Shown piece after piece: positions 1 through 5,104 of a DNA stretch of 5,104 nt. The notes under the pieces are model-generated. The model was given only the letters and a program-made list of their open reading frames with translations. It made no database searches and was not told the DNA's origin. Position 1 is the stretch's first letter. Each line of letters opens with the position of its first letter. A program made the position numbers and the translations under genes. Source of the DNA: Bacteroidales bacterium (GTDB lineage: Bacteria; Bacteroidota; Bacteroidia; Bacteroidales; UBA7960); NCBI GenBank assembly GCA_007125275.1, contig SLDN01000036.1, forward strand, positions 1 to 5,104, read 5' to 3'.

Positions 1-21
1 ATTTAATATTTTATAGTAGCT

Positions 22-2157
22 ATGAAAGTGTATCAAACGAAAGAACTAAAAAACCTTGCCCTCGTAGGAGGGGCCAAGGCCGGTAAGACCACATTAGCCG
101 AAGCAATGCTTTTTGAAGGTGGTGTGATCAAAAGAAGAGGATCTGTTGACGACAAGAACTCTGTGTCAGACTACCGTGAAGTGGAACTGGAACGTCAGGC
201 CTCCGTTTCTTCAACGGTGTTGTATGCCGAATATGCCGGCAAAAAGATCAACATTATTGATGCCCCCGGTTTCGACGACTTCATCGGCGAGGTAATAGCT
301 GCACTCAAAGTGGCTGATACTGCTGTTATGGTCATCAACTCACAAAATGGGGTAGAGGTAGGCACCGAGATCACCTGGCGCCAAATCAAACAGCTTGAAA
401 AACCCGTTGTGTTTTTGATCAATCAGCTTGAACACGAAAAAACCAACTTTGATGAGTCGGTAAGGCAGATGAAAGCACAGTTTGGCGATAAAGTGCTCGT
501 AGCACAGTATCCCTTAAATGCCGGTCATGGGTTCGACAGCGTTGTGGACGTGCTTAAAATGAAGCTCTACAAGTTTCCTGTTGGGGGCGAAAAGCCTGAA
601 CTGCTTGACATCCCCGATGCTGAAAAAGAACAGGCCGAAGAATACCGCAATGCCATCATAGAAGCAGCCGCCGAAAGCGACGAAGCCCTCATGGAAGCAT
701 TTTTTGAGAATGGCACACTCTCAGAAGAAGAACTGGCCAAAGGGATCAACCAGGGCATCGCAACACGTACGATGTTTCCCATCATGTGCACCTCAGCAAA
801 AAATAACCAGGGAGTAGGCAGGTTTATGGAGTTTGTGACCGAGAACCTGCCATCACCACTCGAAGTGGAACCCACAAAAGATGCAGAAGGTAACCCGCTG
901 ACATTTGACGAAAACAAGGAAACCCTTGCTTTTGTCTTTAAGACTGCCGTTGAGCCCCACCTTGGTGAGCTCTCCTTCTTTAAGGTGTTTGAAGGCAGCA
1001 TTGCAGAATCAGCCGACCTGCTCAATGCCGACACCGGGTCCAAAGAACGCCTCTCTCAGCTGTTCCTGGTGGCAGGGAAAAACAGGACAAAGGTAGAGAA
1101 GGTAGTGGCCGGCGACATAGCTGCAACCATCAAACTCAAAGATACCAACACCAATAATACCCTTACAACATCCAAAAACCAGGGCACAAAAGTGTCTGAT
1201 ATCGTATTTCCTGCTCCCAAGTACCGCATGGCAGTGAAAGCCAAAACCACCGGCGATGAAGAAAAGCTGGGTACAGTGCTCAGGGAGATGAACAACATCG
1301 ACCCAACACTGTTGTTCGAACAATCAAAGGAACTTAAGCAGATGATTGTCTCAGGCCAGGGCGAAATGCACCTGAACGTGGCCAAGTGGACACTGGAGAC
1401 AGTCCATAAGATCGATGTGGAGTTTTTTGCACCCAAGATCCCTTATCGCGAAACAATTACCAAATCATCCAAATCAATGTACCGCCACAAAAAACAATCC
1501 GGTGGTGCTGGCCAGTTTGGTGAAGTGCACATGATGGTGGAGCCTTATGAAGAAGGCAAGCCCAACCAAACTGAATTTCCCGTGCGCAAGCAGGATATTC
1601 ATGAGCTGAGCTGGGGTGGCAAACTGGTGTTTAACAGCTGCATCGTGGGTGGTTCGATTGATGCAAGGTTTATGCCTGCCATCCTTAAAGGATTAATGGA
1701 AAAAATGGAAGAGGGACCGCTCACCGGCTCCTATGCCCGCGACATCATCGTAAACATCTATGATGGCAAGATGCACCCGGTCGATTCCAACGAGATCTCG
1801 TTTAAGCTTGCCGGTCGCCATGCCTTTAAGGATGCCTTCAAGAATGCAGGCCCGAAAATTATGGAACCCATCTATGACGTCGAAGTGATGGTGCCGGAAG
1901 AGAAAATGGGAGATGTGATGACAGACCTGCAAGGGCGCCGCGCATTGATCATGGGGATGGAAAGCGAAGGCAACTACCAGCGCATCAAAGCCAAAGTGCC
2001 CCTGGCAGAGATGAACCGCTATTCTACCAGCCTGAGCTCTCTAACCAGTGGCCGTGCAACCTATGGCCTCAAATTTGCCGAATACCAGCAAGTGCCTATG
2101 GATGTTCAGGACCAACTTCTCAAAGCCTACGAAGAAGAACAAAAAGAAGAAGAATAA
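22..2157 (+). CDS. fusA2: EF-G paralogue (EF-G2-like translation factor) with degenerate GTPase motifs
   Basis: A five-domain EF-G-like protein of 711 residues, full length for the family, expected to act in the cytoplasm on the ribosome during translocation. The G domain is about residues 1-290 with a G' insert near 160-255. The P-loop GGAKAGKTT (16-24) keeps Lys22 and Thr23 but has Lys19 where EF-G has Asp. The switch I RGIT motif reads RQAS (58-61). DTPGH reads DAPGF (80-84), so the catalytic His is Phe. NKxD reads NQLE (134-137). The G5 Ser-Ala pair is present at 258-259. Domain II follows (about 300-385), then domain III with SGQGEMHL (444-451), domain IV with YRETI (475-479) and the tip His585 in DGKMHPVDS, and domain V from about 612. 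The C-terminus is Glu/Lys-rich. The ATG at 22 is chosen because the MKVYQT start matches, from memory, the Bacteroides EF-G2 proteins; there is no Shine-Dalgarno sequence. From the family, a Bacteroides homologue is reported to support translation without GTP hydrolysis and to matter in starvation and gut colonisation. Weak or absent GTPase activity here is inference. Confidence 0.93.
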   Translation: MKVYQTKELKNLALVGGAKAGKTTLAEAMLFEGGVIKRRGSVDDKNSVSDYREVELERQASVSSTVLYAEYAGKKINIIDAPGFDDFIGEVIAALKVADTAVMVINSQNGVEVGTEITWRQIKQLEKPVVFLINQLEHEKTNFDESVRQMKAQFGDKVLVAQYPLNAGHGFDSVVDVLKMKLYKFPVGGEKPELLDIPDAEKEQAEEYRNAIIEAAAESDEALMEAFFENGTLSEEELAKGINQGIATRTMFPIMCTSAKNNQGVGRFMEFVTENLPSPLEVEPTKDAEGNPLTFDENKETLAFVFKTAVEPHLGELSFFKVFEGSIAESADLLNADTGSKERLSQLFLVAGKNRTKVEKVVAGDIAATIKLKDTNTNNTLTTSKNQGTKVSDIVFPAPKYRMAVKAKTTGDEEKLGTVLREMNNIDPTLLFEQSKELKQMIVSGQGEMHLNVAKWTLETVHKIDVEFFAPKIPYRETITKSSKSMYRHKKQSGGAGQFGEVHMMVEPYEEGKPNQTEFPVRKQDIHELSWGGKLVFNSCIVGGSIDARFMPAILKGLMEKMEEGPLTGSYARDIIVNIYDGKMHPVDSNEISFKLAGRHAFKDAFKNAGPKIMEPIYDVEVMVPEEKMGDVMTDLQGRRALIMGMESEGNYQRIKAKVPLAEMNRYSTSLSSLTSGRATYGLKFAEYQQVPMDVQDQLLKAYEEEQKEEE

Positions 2158-2179
2158 ACACCCTGACATATTCAGTATT

Positions 2180-2214
2180 AAAAGCCCGGAGCATTGCGCT
2201 TCCGGGCTTTTTTT
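2180..2214 (+). terminator. Rho-independent terminator after the EF-G-like gene
   Basis: A perfect 10-bp stem (aaagcccgga at 2181-2190 with tccgggcttt at 2201-2210) extends by one A-T pair at 2180/2211. The loop is 10 nt and a run of seven T follows at 2208-2214. It begins 22 bases after the stop codon, so it should end the transcript and separate this gene from the transporter downstream. Confidence 0.93.
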
Positions 2215-2254
2215 ATTCTATTCAAAAAAATATTTTCATAATCACTTAAAATGT

Positions 2255-2262
2255 TATTTTTG
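2255..2262 (+). promoter_or_regulatory. Bacteroidota-type -7 promoter box (TAnnTTTG)
   Basis: TATTTTTG matches the TAnnTTTG -7 consensus used by the primary sigma factor of Bacteroidota. It lies just past the preceding terminator and 84 bases before the transporter ATG, as expected for an independent promoter. The -33 element (TTTG/TTG) is poor: the best candidate is TTTTC at 2233-2237, about 18 bases upstream. Transcription would start near 2268-2270 and give a leader of about 75-80 nt. The region is very A/T-rich, so a chance match is possible. Confidence 0.5.
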
Positions 2263-2346
2263 CCTTCAGTGTATTCAGCTGACAAACAAACCATTAATCA
2301 GAATGATTCTAAATAACATCAGATAAGAACGCTAAAACTTTGAAGT

Positions 2347-3930
2347 ATGGCAAACAATACCAGCGAGCAAAAAGGGAAAAAGGCATTGCCCGGCAACGGC
2401 ACAAATGTTGAAGCAGACACGTCTTCCAGTGGTGTGCTTCGGTGGATCGAACAGATGGGCAATAAGTTGCCGCATCCGTTCTGGATTTTTGTATGGATAT
2501 GCATCCTGATCGTTGTGTTGAGCGGCATCACCGCACTTTTGGGTGTCAGCGCCATCCACCCCGATGATGGTTCGTTGGTAGAGGCTCAGAACCTGATCTC
2601 CGGCGAAGGCTTGCGGCGGTTTTTGGAAGAGGTGGTAACCAATTTTGCGCATTTTGCTCCTTTTGGGCTGGTGCTGGTGATGCTCATGGGTGTATCTATT
2701 GCTGAGCGAAGCGGTTTGCTGGCGGTGGCCTTGCGCACGGTTGCCTTCTCAGTACCCAAAAAGATTGTCTTGCCTGTGATCTTTATCATCGGCGCATGTG
2801 GCAACATCGGTTCTGATGCGGGCATTGTCATCGTGCCGCCCATTGCGGCCCTGATATTTACGCAGATGGGCTTGCACCCGATAGCCGGCTTAGTGGCCGG
2901 ATATGCAGGCGCGACAGCCGGCTTCACGGCCAACTTCTTTATTGCCGGCACCGACGTGCTGCTGGCCGGCATCAGCACGGAGATCACACAGCAGATGCCC
3001 GGTGGCGTAGAAGTCAGCGCTACGGCAAACTGGTATTTCATGATTGCATCAACCGTGTTGTTGGCATTTGGCGGGGCATTTATTGTAAGACGGTATACCA
3101 TTCCGCGCTGTCAGAAGTTTGAGCTGCTTGGCGAATTTGACCACGAGATACACGATGGCAAGCTCACCGAAGCCGAAAGAAAAGGCTTGAAAAGAGCCGG
3201 ACTGGCCCTGCTACTCTACTCTGTGGTGATCATACTGCTGGTGGCACCGGCCGGGGCACCACTCCGCAACCAGGAAACCGGAGGCATTGTACCCTCACCA
3301 TTCTTGCGCGGGCTCATCCCCATATTGTTCTTCTTCTTTGCCATTCCGGGTTATTTCTATGGGAAGGCAACAGGTGCCATCAAAAAACCCAACGACATTT
3401 TGAAGCAGATGGAGCACGGGATGAAGGAGCTGTCCGGTTATATTGTGCTGATGCTGGTGGTGGCGCAGTTTATCAATCTGTTCAGCTGGTCGAACCTCGA
3501 CACCATCCTGGCAATTACCGGGGCAGACTTCCTGAAGTCAACAGGCCTTACCGGTCCACTGCTCTTCGTGCTGTTTATGGTTCTGGTGGCCTTTTTGAAT
3601 ATCTTTTTAGGAAGTGGTTCAGCCAAGTGGGCAATATTTGCACCTATCTTCATACCCATGCTGGCCCAGCTAAACTATAGTCCGGCATTCGTGCAGCTGA
3701 TGTATCGCGTGGGCGACTCCATCACCAACTGCGTGACACCGCTGTATGTCTATTTTCCGCTGTTGCTGGGCTGGATACATAAGTACAACAAAAACATCGG
3801 CATCGGTACCATCGTATCCCTGCTGATTCCCTATGCGATCATTCTGTTCATTATGTGGCTGGTGCTGCTGTTTGTCTGGTTTATACTGAACCTCCCAATA
3901 GGCGTTGGGGAGTACATATACATGAACTAA
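2347..3930 (+). CDS. AbgT-family inner-membrane transporter (p-aminobenzoyl-glutamate / sulfonamide efflux type)
   Basis: An integral membrane protein of 527 residues, close to the family length of roughly 500-550. A polar N-terminal tail (about 1-43) precedes many hydrophobic segments: about 44-68, 103-116, 158-173, 226-247, 284-301, 318-337, 362-380, 404-421 and 484-513, with family hairpins between. AbgT signatures are clear: FGLVLVMLMGVSIAERSGLL (106-125), NIGSDAG (153-159), the FIAGTDVLLAG segment (198-208), SGSAKW (423-428) and RVGDSITN (454-461). Ser425, Trp428, Pro446, Arg454, Asp457 and Pro465 have the same spacing as the substrate-site residues I recall for gonococcal MtrF (S417, W420, P438, R446, D449, P457). 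Asp203 probably matches the remaining key Asp. Family members import the folate catabolite p-aminobenzoyl-glutamate (E. coli AbgT) or export sulfonamides using ion gradients (MtrF, YdaH); which applies here cannot be told. No folate or aminoacyl-hydrolase (abgAB-like) gene is adjacent, so it looks monocistronic. The ATG at 2347 has only an A/T-rich leader before it. Confidence 0.92.
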   Translation: MANNTSEQKGKKALPGNGTNVEADTSSSGVLRWIEQMGNKLPHPFWIFVWICILIVVLSGITALLGVSAIHPDDGSLVEAQNLISGEGLRRFLEEVVTNFAHFAPFGLVLVMLMGVSIAERSGLLAVALRTVAFSVPKKIVLPVIFIIGACGNIGSDAGIVIVPPIAALIFTQMGLHPIAGLVAGYAGATAGFTANFFIAGTDVLLAGISTEITQQMPGGVEVSATANWYFMIASTVLLAFGGAFIVRRYTIPRCQKFELLGEFDHEIHDGKLTEAERKGLKRAGLALLLYSVVIILLVAPAGAPLRNQETGGIVPSPFLRGLIPILFFFFAIPGYFYGKATGAIKKPNDILKQMEHGMKELSGYIVLMLVVAQFINLFSWSNLDTILAITGADFLKSTGLTGPLLFVLFMVLVAFLNIFLGSGSAKWAIFAPIFIPMLAQLNYSPAFVQLMYRVGDSITNCVTPLYVYFPLLLGWIHKYNKNIGIGTIVSLLIPYAIILFIMWLVLLFVWFILNLPIGVGEYIYMN

Positions 3931-3944
3931 CCGGAAGTGTTTGC

Positions 3945-3969
3945 AATAATCATCCTGCCTGGTGTTATT
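3945..3969. terminator. Imperfect hairpin after the transporter gene, possible weak terminator
   Basis: Fifteen bases after the transporter stop, AATAA (3945-3949), CA (3951-3952) and CC (3954-3955) can pair with GG, TG and TTATT (3961-3969), with two single-T bulges and a 5-nt loop. There is no T-tract on either strand, so it is not a standard intrinsic terminator. It is the only notable hairpin seen between the two convergent genes. Confidence 0.2.
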
Positions 3970-3997
3970 CCACGGCATTGCCCAATCATTGATTCTC

Positions 3998-4039
3998 AAT
4001 CAGCAATCAGCAATCGGCAATCGGAAATCGGCAATCAGC
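3998..4039. repeat. Tandem heptamer repeat, six units of AATC(A/G)G(C/A)
   Basis: Six adjacent 7-bp units start at 3998, 4005, 4012, 4019, 4026 and 4033. They read AATCAGC, AATCAGC, AATCGGC, AATCGGA, AATCGGC, AATCAGC. AATCATT at 3984-3990 lies exactly two units upstream in the same register and may be a decayed copy. On the minus strand the unit is GCTGATT or GCCGATT. The last unit overlaps the TGA stop (4035-4037) and final Gly codon of the reductase gene. Because 7 is not a multiple of 3, the three TGA-bearing units put a stop in every minus-strand frame. I recall similar heptamer arrays between genes in Bacteroidota, often mis-annotated as peptides containing LPIADC, but could not check this. 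Confidence 0.9.
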
Positions 4040-5104
4040 CACACTTGCTTTCGCCGCAGGATGAGCAGGTAAGGCAGCCTTCCTGGTAGATGACGGCTTC
4101 CTGGTTGCAGTTGTTGCAGATGCGTCCTTTTGCCTGTGTGCCATTGGGGATGTATTTCTTGAGCGCACGCACCACGCCATTTTTCCAGGTGTGAAGCCTG
4201 TCGCTGTGCAGACTGAGGTCTTCAATCACATCCACTACGGAAGGCAGCGGCATGCCGTGGCGCAGAATGCCTGATATGAGCTTGGCATAGTTCCAGTATT
4301 CTTTATGGAATGACCGTGACAGACCTTCGATGGTCACATTGTAGCCGTCTTTGTCCTGGAACTGGAAGTCATAACGTTTTTCACCACTTTCCAGCCTGTT
4401 TTTAATGACAAGGCCTTTTTCGATGGAGGGAGGCAGGTAAAAGCCGTCAGCTTTTCCTGTAAACACTTCATAAGGCCGGTCATTGAGCAGTCCGACCACG
4501 GCAATCCACTTGTCTGCATCGTTGTTGAAGCGAACGATTTCAGCTTCAAGCACCTTGGGCCTTTTTGGTGCGGTGGTTTCCTTGAATTCGTTCTCTTTTT
4601 TGTTGTCCTTTACAAGAACGCCGGAGCGCGATCCGTCGCGATACACGGTGATGCCTTTGCAGCCGCTTTCCCATCCTGTTTTGTAAATCTCACCCACCAG
4701 TTCCTCGGTCACGTCGCCGGGTACGTTCACGGTCACGCTTATGGAGTGGTCAACCCATTTCTGTACTGCACCCTGCATGTGCACTTTTTCTACCCAGTCC
4801 ACATCATTGGCAGTGGCTTTGTAGTAAGGTGATCGCCGGATGATGTCATTAAGCTCACCCTCTTTAAGAAGCCGTACTTCATCGACATCATAATTGTTTT
4901 CTTTGAGCCAGTCGAGGAATTTGTGGTGAAACACATTGTACTCTTCCCAGTGGTCGCCCACCTCGTCAACGAAGTCGACACGAACGTTTTTGTCGTTGGG
5001 GTTGACTTTTCGGCGTCGTTTGTATGCGACCATAAACACAGGTTCGATGCCTGAAGTTGTTTGGGTCAGGATGGAGACGCTGCCTGTGGGGGCAATGGTG
5101 AGCA
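4035..5104 (-). CDS. nrdJ: Adenosylcobalamin-dependent (class II) ribonucleotide reductase, C-terminal part; 5' end outside window
   Basis: This enzyme reduces ribonucleotides to deoxyribonucleotides with an adenosylcobalamin-generated thiyl radical, without oxygen or a separate radical subunit. The frame stays open through the right edge. It contains 355 residues plus two bases of a partial codon, somewhat under half of a typical protein of about 850. Numbering from the first full codon (5100-5102), the LTIAPTGSVS phosphate-loop region opens the fragment, followed by SGIEP (17-21), VDHSISVTVNVP (117-128) and the signature GCKGITVYRDGSR (147-159). After a charged linker comes a C-terminal domain (about 186-316). 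Six cysteines (329, 332, 343, 346, 349, 354) end the protein in the family's GCxxCxxCGxSKCG pattern, probably zinc-binding and/or redox-relay thiols. The GTG at 5037-5039 lies inside conserved sequence and is not the start. The radical-site Cys and cobalamin contacts lie outside the window. It converges on the transporter gene and ends in TGA within the heptamer array. Assignment to class II rests on these motifs. Confidence 0.93.
   Translation of the reverse strand, partial: LTIAPTGSVSILTQTTSGIEPVFMVAYKRRRKVNPNDKNVRVDFVDEVGDHWEEYNVFHHKFLDWLKENNYDVDEVRLLKEGELNDIIRRSPYYKATANDVDWVEKVHMQGAVQKWVDHSISVTVNVPGDVTEELVGEIYKTGWESGCKGITVYRDGSRSGVLVKDNKKENEFKETTAPKRPKVLEAEIVRFNNDADKWIAVVGLLNDRPYEVFTGKADGFYLPPSIEKGLVIKNRLESGEKRYDFQFQDKDGYNVTIEGLSRSFHKEYWNYAKLISGILRHGMPLPSVVDVIEDLSLHSDRLHTWKNGVVRALKKYIPNGTQAKGRICNNCNQEAVIYQEGCLTCSSCGESKCG

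Noticed and set aside
1..21. A promoter or ribosome binding site directly before the EF-G-like gene
   Set aside because: Only 21 bases are visible. They are A/T-rich without a TAnnTTTG box or Shine-Dalgarno sequence, so any promoter lies outside the window.
567..1436. Long minus-strand reading frames (for example 567-1043 and 1056-1436) opposite the EF-G-like gene
   Set aside because: They are antisense to well-conserved EF-G sequence and show Ser-rich composition without any recognisable family.
2048..2326. A 92-residue plus-strand reading frame running from the EF-G 3' end into the intergenic region
   Set aside because: It overlaps the EF-G-like gene out of frame, crosses the strong terminator at 2180-2214 and the promoter region, and has low-complexity Lys-rich sequence with no recognisable domain.
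2586..3101. A 171-residue minus-strand reading frame opposite the transporter gene
   Set aside because: It is the antisense shadow of conserved transmembrane coding sequence, with repetitive Ala/Pro/Thr composition and no known motif.
3998..4039. The repeat array as a CRISPR
   Set aside because: The units are 7 bp and directly adjacent with no spacers, and no cas gene is in the window.
4007..4225. A 72-residue minus-strand reading frame ending in a peptide with VADCRFPIADC
   Set aside because: It lies in another frame of the reductase gene, and its tail is only the translation of the heptamer array.
4035..5039. A complete 334-residue minus-strand gene starting at the GTG at 5037-5039
   Set aside because: The frame continues without a stop to base 5104, and the upstream codons encode the conserved APTGS and SGIEP segments of class II ribonucleotide reductase. 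The GTG is an internal Val.
2347..5104. A functional folate/deoxynucleotide unit linking the AbgT transporter and the ribonucleotide reductase
   Set aside because: The two genes converge and cannot share a promoter, and no folate or thymidylate gene is present. Adjacency alone is not enough.

Overview
The window looks like ordinary chromosome from a member of the Bacteroidota. Three things support this. The first gene is an EF-G paralogue of the Bacteroides EF-G2 type. The two visible starts lack Shine-Dalgarno sequences and sit behind A/T-rich leaders. A TAnnTTTG promoter box of the Bacteroidota sigma-ABfr type lies upstream of the second gene. Base composition is mixed and fairly even across the genes, with no sign of recent transfer. 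The genus cannot be named from the sequence.

Layout: (1) 22-2157, plus strand, a complete 711-residue EF-G-like translation factor with degenerate GTPase motifs. It ends in a textbook intrinsic terminator (2180-2214). (2) 2347-3930, plus strand, a complete 527-residue AbgT-family membrane transporter with its own likely promoter (-7 box at 2255-2262) and a leader of about 75-80 nt. (3) 4035 to the right edge, minus strand, the C-terminal 355 residues of an adenosylcobalamin-dependent (class II) ribonucleotide reductase, whose N-terminal part and promoter lie beyond base 5104. Genes 2 and 3 converge. The 104-bp gap between them holds an imperfect hairpin and a tandem heptamer array (3998-4039) that runs into the stop codon of the reductase gene.

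The three genes appear to be separate transcription units (translation, transport, deoxynucleotide synthesis), and nothing in the sequence ties them into one pathway. No new multi-gene system is visible. The two points most worth a second look are the loss of key GTPase residues in the EF-G paralogue and the heptamer array, which supplies the reductase stop codon and places TGA in all three minus-strand frames.
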